NCBI GenBank assembly: GCA_002224055.1
Contig: AZLU01000027.1
Coordinates: 1-33,295 of the forward strand
Origin: Pezizomycotina sp. ARF18
Taxonomy: Eukaryota > Ascomycota
DNA length: 33,295 nucleotides
Direction of reading: 5' to 3'
The notes below the pieces were generated by a model, which was not told the origin of the DNA, searched no databases, and worked only from the letters and a program-made list of their open reading frames with translations. Position numbers and translations under genes: made by a program. Positions 21,671 through 32,457 of this stretch are shown one piece after another (the first letter of the stretch is position 1; each line of letters opens with the position of its first letter).

Positions 21671-22527
21671 ATGGCCAAGTCCTCTGTTTTCAAATTCATC
21701 CCCGTCTCTCTGCCTCCCGCGGTATGCCAACCACGGTTGCTCCAGAGCTACCACAGCTTCTCCTTCGCCTCGTACTATGACCCGAGTCAGACCCATTACG
21801 GCCCTCTCCGCGTCATCAACGAGGACAATATTGCGCCGGACGAAGGTTTCGACAAGCACCCACAGCTCCTACGAGATCTTCTCGTACGTCCTCCAGGGCG
21901 AGCTGACGCACAAGGATTCTATGGGCAACACGGAAGTCATGAAACGCGGTGACGTCCAGCACACCCGCGCGGGGACGGGTATTACCCACAGCGAGCAGAA
22001 CCTGCACAAATCAAAGGAGGCAAGCCTTCTACAGATCTGGGTCAGCCTGACATAACTAGGCTCCCGCCCAAGTACTTCACCCGCCACCACGATGAGGCTA
22101 GCAAGAGGGGAACTCTCAAGCACATCGTTGCGCCGATCAAGTCGTTTGCTAAGGACGCCGCTATCCCGGAGCAAGACGGCAAGGATGAGCTTATCCCCAT
22201 CCAGACCGACCTCAACTTTTTCGCCAGCCTCCTACCCTCGGCAGTCCGTTACCCACCAATTTATGAAGAGTGCGGGTGCGAGAAGGCTGATCCTAGCAGG
22301 GGCAGGCTCGGCTACCTGCACCTCGTCATGAGCTCTGGCATCAGGTCCCCAAGACACCAGTACCAGCTGATGGCGCCAAAGTCAAGGTGACCGCGGAAGA
22401 TGGCACCGAGATCGAACTCACGGAGGGCGATGCCGTCAAGATCGAGCCAAGAGATGAGCAAGATCACCATAGAAAGTACAGGCGGTAGGGAGCTGAATTT
22501 GTCTTCTTCGATATGAAGACCGAGTAA
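21671..22527 (+). CDS. Pirin family protein (cupin), frameshifted
   Basis: Pirins are metal-binding bicupins. Members act as redox-sensitive nuclear cofactors or as quercetinases; the role of the fungal branch is not settled. Visible landmarks: N-terminal YANHG and [20 protein letters not shown] (about 21720-21798), [20 protein letters not shown] (about 21800-21859), [20 protein letters not shown] (21865-21924), [20 protein letters not shown] (about 21938-22000), LQIW, then [18 protein letters not shown] (22195-22250) and a C-terminal [33 protein letters not shown] and [10 protein letters not shown]. The metal ligands expected from human pirin, HxH and HxE, correspond to the HP(H) at 21857 and HSE at 21987-21995; the second His of the first pair is lost to a one-base break. 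Other breaks lie at RGY, GW, after LQIW, mid-domain and near the C-terminus; several are mended by one extra G or C. The ATG at 21671 gives the usual short lead-in. Confidence 0.85.
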
Positions 22528-23225
22528 GGGAAGAAGAAAAGAAAAACAAGAGGGAATGATTATGTATTTTTTATAATGGCTTGAGATTATGTATATTAGA
22601 CAATCGTTCTAAATTTGCTCGCGTGCTTTGTGTAATTTTTACTAGCATAGCTTAACTCTCCTGCGAGTACTCCATAGCATTAATGAATAGATATTTGAAT
22701 ATAGCGGCACACACATACATATATTTACATTTCAATATAGGCTTTTAAAACGTTTGCATGAACTGTGATTCATGAGCTGTTCCTATGACTCTGTGGCCGC
22801 CGCGGTAACTATAATAAATACGCAAGATGAGAAAGGCGAATGTAGATAGCAAGTGCTTTTAAAATATTCTGCGAGACATGTATTCATTTAGACGTCTCAA
22901 AGCAAAGTTTTCTGAGCATTTATTATGCGAGTTCCCACTCACGAGGTAACCGCCGTAATTTACATAGATGCACTCCGTGTATTGAAATCATCAAACCACG
23001 AAAAGGAAACAAAAGAGAGAGGAAGAAGAACTCTACACGCCAGGAACCAAAACCGGTCACAAGGAAAAAAAAAAAAAAAAAATCATAGAGACATAGTAGA
23101 AAGGAAGTAAACAGGGGAAATTTTGTACCAAGTCACCAAACGGACAACACTGAAAGAGTGGTATAAAGCGATGATTTCAGGCAGACTAAGGGCCTTTGAG
23201 GGCCTCCCAAATCTACGGCATTTCG
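22528..23225. other. Convergent intergenic region, pirin to VPS24
   Basis: A 3' flank shared by two converging genes. It is AT-rich, with an A run at 23067-23082. The open frame at 22925-23110 has no recognisable content. Nothing else is seen. Confidence 0.55.
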
Positions 23226-23993
23226 TTAGCTCCTTAACATATTCAGTCTCTCCCGCATCTGATCAAGCACTCGGGTTCCTCCTCTTCTGCTTGGGTAGCT
23301 CTGCCGTCGGGACCTCTCCGGTCTTATCCAGCCTTCCACCGATGAGCTCAGAAAGCACCTTATCGACTTCCTCCTCGCTTCATCCTCCATTTCGTCTTCT
23401 CCTTGTCCCGGAAGCATATCCCGACCATTTCGTCTATTATTCCGGCTTTCATGAGCTCGGTGCTGAGTTCCCTCATCGTCCCCGTCAGCTCCGGCAGCCT
23501 GATGAGGGTGTTCACGTCCTTCATCACCCCGGTCGAAGCTTTGATGGAACCCTCGATCTTCCTGACCGAGAAGGCCTCCTTGACTTGCATCCCTACGGAC
23601 TCGAGTTGCGCCTTTGACGTTGCGAGGCGTGTCTGCTGCCGGCGTATGCGGACGAGCTCGCGGGCGAGACCTGGTCTCTTGCGGCGTGGAGGTTTTCCGT
23701 TTCGAGGTGGCGAGGATCTCCTTTTTAGCGCGGTTCTCGAGCAGGCGGAGGTTGTGGATGTCGCGGTCGAGCTGGCGGGCGTTGGAGCGGATGAGGCTGT
23801 TGCATTTCCTGAGCTTGGGCCAGCCGAAAGCAGAAACAAAGTAAGGAAGAGTCGTAAACAACAGAGCAAAAAAGATTAAAACAAAGAGAGCATTTATCCC
23901 GGTGTGAGCAGTAGCTGAAGGAAGATGATGTAAAACGTGACCTACCTGTTCCGCTGGATCGGGTTTCCAGAACAATCCTTTTATCGTGTCCAT
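23226..23993 (-). CDS. VPS24: ESCRT-III subunit Vps24 (CHMP3), frameshifted
   Basis: Vps24 is a Snf7-domain protein that co-polymerises with Vps2 on endosomal membranes to cap Snf7 filaments and drive cargo sorting into multivesicular bodies. Exon 1 (23993-23946) encodes MDTIKGLFWKPDPAEQ, a typical Vps24 start. A phase-0 intron, 23945-23814 (GTAGGT...CCCAAG), is followed by LRKCNSLIRSNARQLDRDIH. Further in, by frame changes, come RAKKEIL, LARELVRIRRQQTRLATSKA, LESVGMQVKEAFSVRKIEGS, TGVMKDVNTLIRLPELTGTM and RELSTELMKAGIIDEMVG, then DMLPGQGEDEMEDEA, an acidic linker and a C-terminal MIM1-like LDQMRERLNMLRS. Length fits the family (about 220-230 aa). At least four single-base breaks (near 23695, 23420, 23355 and 23280) interrupt it, all compatible with lost bases. 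The intron is open in one frame, so the uncorrected ORF reads straight through it. Confidence 0.9.
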   Translation of the reverse strand: MDTIKGLFWKPDPAEQVGHVLHHLPSATAHTGINALFVLIFFALLFTTLPYFVSAFGWPKLRKCNSLIRSNARQLDRDIHNLRLLENRAKKEILATSKRKTSTPQETRSRPRARPHTPAADTPRNVKGATRVRRDASQGGLLGQEDRGFHQSFDRGDEGREHPHQAAGADGDDEGTQHRAHESRNNRRNGRDMLPGQGEDEMEDEARRKSIRCFLSSSVEGWIRPERSRRQSYPSRRGGTRVLDQMRERLNMLRS

Positions 23994-24891
23994 CTCCCTT
24001 GTTCGCCTTTAGACCGGTTCCCTATGCTCAAGCGCAGACTTGGACGAAAGCTCCGGCTCTACAGCCAAAAAAAAAGAAAAAAAAAAGGGCTGCTGAAGGA
24101 TGTGCTTGATGGTTTACTTTTCTTTATAAAGGTGGTTTGGTCAGGCTCTTAAAAGAAAAAGATGATGCGGAAGACAGGAAAAGAGGAAAGCACCTGCCGG
24201 TATTATTATTACCTTAATGAGAGCAGCTAAACTTTCAGGTTTCAAGTCACAATTACGTCTTGGCCAAGAGAGCCGCAACCTATCATATATAAAGTATGTC
24301 TATAATTTAACCCTCGAAATAGAGAAAGATACTTATCACACAAACGCGATATACGAGGTGTAAACTAGACGAATTGCGTCCCAAGCTGTTCCAAGCATGC
24401 TTACTTGAGTAGTTGGTGAATCAGGCCGGAGGCTGAGATCAAAGAGCCTTGGGAAGGCTGTTGTTGTCGGAGCTTTGCTTCCAGAATAAACAACTTGCAG
24501 CGATGGGTTTCACACGGTCTTCCGCTGTAAATACGTCGTTACTTTCCTCGCGCTTCCATGGCCTTCTCTGAACCCTGTTAGACAAAGAAATAGTAGCACT
24601 CTCTCTCTCTCTCTTTTTTTTTTTTTTTTTCTTTGTCTTATTTCACCCGCCCCACTAACAAGTAAAGTAACAGCCTTCTCCCCCCACCATCCATAGAAAA
24701 ATAAAAAGCACCCGCAAAAAAAAATCTTTTTTAAACCTCGCAAACTTTCCTCCTTCAATTTTTCACTAACCATCTTGCAATAGCAGCAAATAGACACCAC
24801 TTATATAATAAAACAATAAACTTCATCACTTTGTCACAAGCTTATATTCCTATACACAAATCCTTGCTTGTATAATAAGAAAAGAAGCGCC
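23994..24891. promoter_or_regulatory. Divergent promoter region, VPS24 / p23
   Basis: About 0.9 kb separates the start codons of VPS24 (-) and the p23 gene (+), so both promoters should lie here. It contains a (CT)7-T17 tract (24599-24630), which is CT-rich for the + direction, and a CAA-rich segment (24780-24860) typical of fungal 5' UTRs before the p23 ATG. No specific factor site is called. Confidence 0.4.
24599..24630. repeat. (CT)n-T17 microsatellite
   Basis: About seven CT units followed directly by 17 T, in the region upstream of the p23 gene. Confidence 0.9.
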
Positions 24892-25856
24892 ATGTCGAAA
24901 GAACTCACTCCGAAGGTAGTCCAAGTAGCTCATAGTTATTAGAATGTAGCTCGATAGCTATATCCCGTTGGGCACGAGTTTGCTCTTTTGCCGTCAAAAT
25001 GGAGAGAATACCTTCTTCATTTATCGAGCACAACTCAAATACACCGTTCAGCTTCTCTATCCAGTAGAAATCGAATATTGGCTAATTGTTTGTTCCTTTG
25101 GTTCCAATAGTTACCTGGCTCAGCGCTCCAACGCCGACGACGAGTCCAAGAACGTCATCTACTTGACGATAAATGTTCCGGATGTTGATGATGATAAGCT
25201 CGACCTCAAGCTGACCCCGACTACCTTGAGCTACAAGGGCACGAACAAGAAGGCGTTACCTACGCCCTCAAAATTGAGTTCAACGCCGAGATCGACCCAG
25301 ACGGGAGCAAGAAGCACCACACTCCCCGTGACACTTTCTGCATCCTCAAGAAAAGGAAAACAAGGCTGAGCACTGGTCGAGGCTCCTCAAGGACAGCAAG
25401 AAGGCTCACTGGCTCAAGACGGATTTCGATAGGGTTCGTTCATATCGCTCCACTACCGGTTTTCTAGCTATTTACCTTGCTTCCTTCTTTCTTTACATAC
25501 TTTTTTTTTTTTTTAAAAAAAAAAAAAACTACATTACTAATATATGTTACGATGTATTCTAACTAATTTTTCTCGCCTTTTCCTTTTAGTGGGTTGACGA
25601 AGACGAGCAAGAAGGTGAACCCGCAGAACCTGGCTTTGATCCTTCCATGATGTCTCAGTTTGGTGGAGGTGATGGTGCTGGTGGCTTTGGCGGTATCGAC
25701 TTCTCTCAGCTGGGTGCTGGTCAGGACATGTCCGGTCTCAAGCAAGGAATGGGTGACGCCGACTCGGATGAAGGAGATGACGATGACGAAATGCCAGACC
25801 TCGAAGCCCCGAAGGACGATGCTCCCGAAGCGAAGAAGATCGAGGAGGTTAGTTGA
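24892..25856 (+). CDS. SBA1: Hsp90 co-chaperone p23/Sba1 (CS domain), frameshifted
   Basis: p23 binds the ATP-bound closed Hsp90 dimer and slows ATP hydrolysis to stabilise client complexes in cytosol and nucleus. Exon 1 (from 24892) encodes MSKELTPK. An intron of about 210 nt ends at 25110 (CCAATAG). Exon 2 (25111-25433) encodes the CS domain: TW-AQRSNADDESKNVIYLTI, VPDVDDDKLDLKLTPTTLSY, KIEFNAEIDPDGSKKHHTPR, HWSRLLKDSKKAHWLKTDF. Phase-0 intron 25434-25589 follows, with a T14A14 block inside. Exon 3 (25590-25856) encodes WVDEDEQEGEPAEPGFDPSM, a Gly/Met-rich stretch (GGFGGIDFSQLGAG) and an acidic tail (GDDDDEMPDLEAP) ending KKIEEVS, as in fungal p23. Breaks at TW-AQ, before VTYALK and after ILKK are each consistent with one lost base. 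The exon 1 donor also needs one extra G to keep phase. Confidence 0.88.
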
Positions 25857-27571
25857 AGAGGTGCTTTACGATAAAAAAAAAGAAGAAAAAAAACAGAAAA
25901 GGAAATATGTGCCGCGTCAACTCTTACTTCCTATTATTCAAAATAGTACGATCTATGTCAAAGACGATGTGGGAAAAGCATTCTTCACATTATTATTACT
26001 CCTATTATCTGATATTGTATTTTTGGGTCTAAAAAGTCAGATAGGAAGAACAATGGGGAAATTTTTACACTATAATATTCGATTTCCTCCCCAAATCTTC
26101 ATCCATACCCACCTAGTAATTTTCTATACTGTCTTCTTTCTCTATTCTGTCCGTTAGTCCTCATCATCATATAGAGGAAAAAATACCTTTTTTTATCATA
26201 GCAAAGAGCGAGGTGTTTCTCGGTCATGGTGTTAACCTTTCTAGACTTTTTTAATCTAAAAGTTGGCAAAGGTTTTATCCGCATTTCCTTATATTATGGA
26301 ATTCATCTCTGTTAAACGATTATATGCATTATTATATATCTCGTTCCCTGTGTTTTTACCTCTACTTTATGTTTTAATCCTTGTCGTCGTCGTCGGTGAA
26401 AAGAGTAAGGGTTGGTATTTACGGGCTATTTGAACCAGAGTTGATATTTTAAATGCTACTCACAAGAAGGAAATATAAAGGCCGCCTCAAGTAAAATATA
26501 ACACAAGTTCGCTGGAATGGCCCCATAAATTCGAACCTGTGTGGAGTCAGCCATGACTCTACTGGTTAAGTCCGAAAGTCTCTGCAGACAACGATGCCTA
26601 GAATAAACGTAAATGTTAGAATATCAATGATCTATTGCTCGTCGACAATGGAGTAGGTTACCACCTACTTAGTACTTAAGTATGAAGTGAATATGAAACT
26701 TTTTTTAAAAAAAAAAAAAATAAACGGCTTGGTTGGAAAAATGCTTCGCCTGTTTAGGGATATATATCTTCTGCTAAAATACATATTAGAATATCTAACT
26801 CGGACTTTGTGATTTTCAAGTCAACTTGAGGAGTTGCGCTCTCCGTCGCGACTCGCGACTCGCTTCAAGATATCCCAGTATCTTCGAAAACCCTAGTTTC
26901 CATTGTCGCATCTGTATGACGATATCTCCTAAAAGGCGAGGGCGGAGGGATATACAGCAAGAAAGAAACCAAGCAGAGATATAAGTATCCTTTCTTATTA
27001 GAGTGTTTATCACGTGACTTACGTTACAAGTTGACGCGTAAAGTGGTATATATAGGGTGGCGTGAACACGCGCGGATTTTATTTTATTGTTTGCTTTTGT
27101 CGCCCAGCCAACGTCACTGGAAACAACCCTTTTCTTTTTTTTTTACCCTACTTATCTTTCTTTTTCTTTATTGCTCACAAAGCATCATCGTGATCATCAC
27201 AGTTGCATCATTTGACAAGCAAGACCTAGCCAGCATCTATCCTACAAAGGCCAGCTACGGTTCGCCTTTATCTTTTGACGTCGAGGACTTCTATATATAT
27301 ACACAAGATTTCCACGAGGATTTTGAAGTGGAGTGACGGGCATTCTTAGGCGGGGAGAACAACAAACATAATAAACATTTAAGGTATGGTATTTCACGCC
27401 AACTAATCTACAAAAGCGGGCCCGAAAACGAAGACATTCACAGGACACTGATATGGAAACTCGTTTACTTACTAATTTTTTTCCCCCAATTTTTAAGGTA
27501 TTGGGAAATAGCTCTCGGTTTCACATGACATCGCTCCTAAAGGAGATTCGGAGAACGGACCTTTACAAAAG
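25857..27571. other. Intergenic region between the p23 gene and the 27.6-kb gene
   Basis: AT-rich with an A14 run (26707-26720). A short open frame at 27031-27336 ends in an acidic stretch (SFDVEDFYIYTQDFHEDFEV) that could be an upstream ORF or exon of the next gene, but no splice link is clear. No tRNA could be confirmed despite a GGTTCGAAT on the minus strand near 26530. Confidence 0.45.
27011..27054 (+). promoter_or_regulatory. Candidate core promoter: CACGTGA plus TATATATA
   Basis: CACGTGA at 27011-27017 and TATATATA at 27047-27054 lie 520-560 bases upstream of the start codon of the next gene. A T/C-rich tract (27128-27175) follows, as is common near fungal transcription starts. Spacing suggests a transcript beginning near 27080-27180 with a long leader. 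This is inferred from motif order only. Confidence 0.35.
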
Positions 27572-30447
27572 ATGAGCCACGGCCTCTATATCCCTCCCGA
27601 ATCCGACCCAGAGGCCTTCCCGCCCGATATTTCTCTTCCAGGAAATTGCTCCCCATCGGACATCATCTTATGCTCGTCTCCTGAACCTGAAGATATCGAT
27701 GACGCTGAGGGCAGCCTTGCTCTTGAGCGGAGGTCAGCAAAACGTAGGCGGATCGAACAACATGCGCGACGCTACCTGCGAGGCGACACACTTTACATTC
27801 ATTCCGCAAGGCTAAGGGGCCCTTTCACTGATAATCCGTGGAGCAGAGCGAAACTCAAGGAAAGGCCGGAGAATGTGCAAGCTAAGGCACCAACAAGTGT
27901 GGGAGCTGCTGCTGCGGGGAAAAAGAAGGCTGACGCTGGAAAGAAGGCACAGCAGACTAATCTCAAGGGAAAATTGAAATCTTCAAAGCCAAAAATTACT
28001 GTTGGAAGCCAAGAAACGGAGAAAACAAAGGATGAAGGTCTCGATTTTTCTTCGACGAAGGGACCGGCTGCCTATACCAGTGGCGACTGCTAAGCCTGCG
28101 AAAAGTTATGCGCGAGCTCCACTTGATACATTCGTGGCAGACTCTCCAAAAATCCCACGAAGGCTGCCGCCTACGGAGTCGATACCTTCTACTTCGCAAC
28201 AAATGAGGGAGGAAATGGAGGAGAGTAAGAAAGAGATGAGGAATTCTTCAGCTCCAAGACAGTAGATGAACGCCGTCCGTCCCTCGAAGATACGCCCACG
28301 ACAAAGCTTCGTAATACCTTATCCCGTGTGCCGACGACCAGAGGTGGACATCACGAGCCCCTTCACCATCCCCGCATGCGAATGCCCGAAAATTCAAGGC
28401 ACCGTCCAGAGCTAGGAGCGAGCTGGCCATGAACAACCGCACGGTCAGGCCCCGCTTTGTTCCAGTTGCCGGACAGGACGGGCACGCTGCAGAAATCTAA
28501 AGTGCTACCGGCTGCTGGGCAACAAATCTGCTGTTTGGCCTAGCGAAACGGCAGAAGCGCAATTTATCCGTGACAGGCTAGGGAGCCAAGTCGCCGTCAT
28601 GACCCTCTCACCTTTTGATTATAAACCAACTAATGGAGCAGCGCCACGAAACACACGGCCGCAGAAGTAATCTCCGAAGCCGAAAAAACGCTGCCGACAA
28701 TGGTGCCAGCAGCTCAGAGGATATTATACCCTTCAAAGCAAAAGAGGCTCCAAAACGGAGGCGCTCGAATAGTGGAATAGCAACATTTTCTCCAGGAACA
28801 GCGTACCGCGGAAAAAAAGAAGCTCAGGTAAAGCAGGACAAGGAAGCGACTGCTTCCAATCGAACCCACGGAAGAAGAATCGGAGGAAGACGATTGCATT
28901 GAGCCTCCTCCGCCGAAAAGTCTCGGAAAACCAGTGCTAAAGCGGGCGACGCCCAAGAGAAAGCTGGTCCAGCAGTGCCAGTCAAGAAGGTTGCGGCAAA
29001 ACCAAGGAGAAACCTTCTAAGAAGCAGAATGAGAAGCCGAAAGCGCTACCGAAGGCAAAGCCCAGGGCTAAGGCAAAGGCGAAGATTAATAAAGCCGCAG
29101 AGTATGCCTCATATTCACAGACTTTGGTCTTCATCCTTATTCAGTGTTTCTAAAAGATTAATGTGTAATTTTTTCATAGGCAAGAAAAACCCGATGCTCC
29201 CGTTCCCGTTCCTCAGCTACAGGAGGTTAATCCGGCCCTCAACAAAAATATCATCGTAAATGATCCGATTGAGGCAACTCCTCAAACTTCGAAAGATCAA
29301 GCTCTAAGCAAACCTGATCGGACAGAACAAGTGTTGATAAGTCTGAAAGCAAGGATGGGCAGCTCAACCACCGGCAAACCACCGAGAGTCGATAGTCGAG
29401 GCAGTCCGGCCGCAAGAGGGCATACGTCTCCGAAGCGCACACGGCTGTCTTGACAAGCCCGGCCTGGAAATATGTCTCCGGTGTCCCCATTGGATGAGCT
29501 TATGGTGTATGATCACCCGGAAGCATTCCCTGGGACTGCCCATCACCTCTGGAAGTCCGCAAGATCATTAAAGCCCCATCGCCGTCACGCAAGATTGTCG
29601 AAACAACTAGTCTACCGGGCAAATCTAACACGACTATGGCTCCTACTTCGCGAGCAGATGAACCACCACCTTCATCAAAACTGACGTCGCCTCCGGCATC
29701 GGACGAACTAGATCGCAGGAGAGCACGGTAGAGATGTCTAGCGGGCGATTCCGGGACGCCTTAATGCACTCGCTCAGAAGATACAATCAGCACAGAGGAC
29801 ATACTTCCTATAGAGGACATAGCCACTCCGCATATTCCACTGAATACACAAGCAGAGTTCTTAGCTGCCGCCAATTCGTTTAATAGATGCTTAGCCAATT
29901 CACCAGTCAAATTCACAGCTGATACACCGGCTCCTATTCAAATGCCGCTAATCACTGCACCAGTTTTACGGCCATCAACTCGCCTGATCGTCCAGCCCTT
30001 GTTGATGAAGAGCAAACGAGGCGAAAACTGTTCCGCACAAGCCCACTGAAACATGGGCATTTTACTCCATTTAAGTCTATCGACCAGGTCACCCATCTAA
30101 GAAACGGCTCTCTCTTGTGGGAGGATCTCAAGCGAACGCGTCGTATAGTGCGGGTTCTTACAGCCCTCTACGTACTCGCCTTCGTTACTGGACAGAATTC
30201 TGGTCCTATGTCCGCCGAAGGTGTCGTTGGTGATAACAATCTTCCAGGGAGCCAGTCGATAGCGATGGGACTAGGTAGGATCGAGTCTAGTAGTTGGCTT
30301 GACGATGTTCTAGGCCAAAATGAAGAGTTCCTAGAAAGGGATTCGTTTAATCTTGACCAGGAGGCAAAGGCTGAAGCGGTGACGAAAACACCGATGACAA
30401 CGCGCAAGGGGAAGATAATCACGTCGCGCTCAAGGATTTCTACCTAG
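27572..30447 (+). CDS. Long Lys/Pro-rich fungal protein of unknown function, frameshifted
   Basis: It starts MSHGLYIPPESDPEAF at 27572. The N-terminal block contains SKRRRIE-like basic residues and YLRGDTLYIHSARLRGPF followed by NPW. This arrangement resembles the conserved N-terminus of large low-complexity Pezizomycotina proteins sometimes labelled protamine P1-like; that match is from memory. Then come SYARAPLDTFVADSPK (28109-28156), an acidic-to-basic segment (TEEESEEDDCIEPPPPKSLG), a Lys/Ala/Pro-rich run (KALPKAKPRAKAKAK, about 29039-29085), a phase-2 intron 29103-29179 (GTATGC...TCATAG), Ser/Pro-rich sequence (GHTSPKRTRLS), an NTQAEFLAAANSF motif (29847-29885) and a C-terminal LLWEDLKRTRRIVRVLTALY with WLDDVLGQNEEFLERDSFNL. 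Lysine-rich content suggests a nuclear protein (inference). At least seven frame changes interrupt it, so the exact end is uncertain; 30447 is the last stop in the final good frame. Confidence 0.6.
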
Positions 30448-31493
30448 GGCGAGTGATAATTATCATTCAAATTCAATCTTCCGTCCGCTTTCCTTTTCTT
30501 CTTCTTTCCTCTCTCTCCCCTCTAAAGAGTGTCAGGGTTTCTTTAGCTTCAATACTTTGCAATTTCAGTACTGGAATCGAAAGAGCACACATTCGTATCT
30601 ACATATCATATATTTTCTGGCATTTGGTTTGACTCTTAATTACGAGTCTTCTTGTGGAAGGGTTTGACGCTCCATCCTCTATGTGCTCTAAGTTCTAACT
30701 TACTAAAGATATCGTTCAATACCCTCTTCCGTATTCTTCTCTTTTATCATTTCCCTATTTAAAATTCTTCCTTCCGCCTTTTCTCAAAATTACTCTTTGT
30801 CCTCCTTTTCCTTTTTTGGGGGGGGTTCTTTGTTTTACCCCGGATTCGTATTGTTTTGATCTTCGCCATGGAGTTCCAGTTTTAGACAGCATCCAGCGGT
30901 CGTCTCTATGAACATACCACCTTTAGCGTATCATTCGTATGAAAGCATTTTAGAGGTATTATCACTATTCACATCATGGTAATCATCATTCTGCATCATT
31001 ATAATCAAAGACACGAGCCTCTTTTCGCTGTGTATATAGCAGTGAATAAAGCCTTTACAATCAAAGCATCATTTATTGTCTTTCAAGTGCTTAGGTTGTT
31101 GAAATACAAGTATTCACCAATATCGCTTAAACAGAGAACACAAGAAGTCACAAAGGCCTAGATTCGTATATTGCTTTTCAAGCTATATCAAACTACAGCT
31201 TAGAGCGTTACATCGTAGAACATAGTTTCCAAGGTCCCACACGCGCATTTTCTGGTAAGCTGCCGGAGCACAATCGAAGGGTAGTGTATGATTCTCGTGG
31301 TGGGGAATAAGCGTGCGCTTTAAAAGCTGCTGCAGTCAGTACGTTCGACGAGGAGCTTGTATGCCTCGAAGGACCGAAGCTGCACGTTTCCAGGCACTTC
31401 AGAGCATCATATGCCCCCCCGCAGGTGAGAGCGACTAGCGCTATTTTATGTTTTCTCGTTCAGGTGTCACAGGGCAATCAAAAGGTGCCATGT
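30448..31493. other. Convergent intergenic region
   Basis: 3' flanks of the 27.6-kb gene (+) and the Rpr2/Snm1 gene (-). T/C-rich at 30480-30530 and 30720-30840, with an eight-G run near 30818. The open frame at 30976-31161 has no recognisable content. Nothing else is seen. Confidence 0.5.
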
Positions 31494-32457
31494 TCATGTC
31501 ATCTCATGAAGTCCATCAAATCTAGACCGAACCTCGCCAGAATTATCAGCGCGGTGCTTCTCTTTTGATAGTAGATCCGAGAGCGTTCCTTTCTTGCGTT
31601 GCTTCGCGCGCTTCTTCGAGCCGGCATTCGCGGGAGAGGACGCTGCCACCTGAGCTGGGTTACTACCCGTGGCCGGTTTAGCAGCTGAAGCTACCGTTCC
31701 TGTTCCTGCTGTGTGCTTTTCGGTACGTCCGTTACCGTTGGAGTGGCGATAGTGGCTGATGACAGTAGATTGGCCACAGCTTTGAGGGCCGGTACCGTGG
31801 GAGCCGGCACTGCGTGCGTTGTCTTGCGGTCGCAAAGCAGGCAGGTATAGACTCCCGTAAGCCTCGCTTCGTCTTAGCCACCTTATTTTCCGCCGATTTA
31901 ATCTTCTTCTTCTTTTGGCGTTTCCGCCTCTTCTTCTCTTGCATCGTTGTCTGATCGACGACATCTTTAACGCGCGACATATGTTTGGCTTCTTCCCGAC
32001 CATCTTCTGCCTGGTCGAGTTGTTCATCGGTTGAAGAACGCCCCGCTCTACGGCTGCGCCTCCACTATGCTCGCCTTTGCTTCCAATTACTTCCCGACCT
32101 TTTGCTCCTCCAGCATGTATACTATGCGGCGCGCCTCATCCACCTCCTCAGTGCAACTACCACCACGGGTAACCCTTTCAAGCCGTTCCGTTCCTGCCTC
32201 TTTGTCGCCTTCTCTGACCTTGTAGCCTCGTATTCTCACCTTTGCTGTCCAACCGGGGACGAGGAGAGAACCACAGCAGGCGCACTGTGACCTGAACACT
32301 GCATTCCGATAGCGGGACGTTCGATGCCGCAGCAGCCGAGCGCAGGCGACAGGCAATGTGCGCTGAGACGCCGGCGCGGAGGCAAAGAGGAGACGAGACG
32401 CAGAGTGCAGATGCTGCAGCTTCCTGTGGTCTGGTTGGTGGGATTGAGGGACGCCAT
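31494..32457 (-). CDS. Rpr2/Snm1-type RNase MRP/P zinc-ribbon protein, frameshifted
   Basis: Proteins of the Rpr2/Rpp21/Snm1 family are small basic zinc-ribbon subunits of RNase P (pre-tRNA 5' processing) or RNase MRP (rRNA processing) in the nucleus and nucleolus. Read on the minus strand from ATG 32457: MASLNPTNQ, then LQHLHSASRLLFASAPA and SAHIACRLRSAA (helical N-terminus), first Cys pair in CACCGSLLVPGWTAKVRIRG (about 32285-32225), a variable acidic region, a Lys-rich stretch (QEKKRRKRQKKKKIKSAENK), second Cys pair in GVYTCLLCDRKTTHAVPAP (about 31845-31790), then an Ala/Thr-rich linker and a basic C-terminus SKKRAKQRKKGTLSDLL, typical of fungal members. Both CxxC pairs needed for zinc are present. 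Several one-base breaks split the frame; the stop at 31494 belongs to the last frame. The Ser-Ala-His-rich N-terminus looks more like Snm1 than Rpr2, but I cannot decide. Confidence 0.72.

Noticed and set aside
17452-25856. Programmed frameshifting in APP1, pirin, VPS24 and p23
   Set aside because: The breaks are many per gene, lie at unrelated sequences and have no shared slippery motif. Single-base sequence errors explain them more simply.
26500-26600. Possible minus-strand tRNA (GGTTCGAAT B-box-like motif)
   Set aside because: The T-arm cannot pair (ACAGG against TTATG), and no matching acceptor stem or A box lies at the right distance.
15486-27016. Enrichment of CACGTG sites as a regulon signal
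   Set aside because: I counted about seven in 33 kb, roughly what chance gives (one per 4096 bases), and two are inside the APP1 coding sequence.
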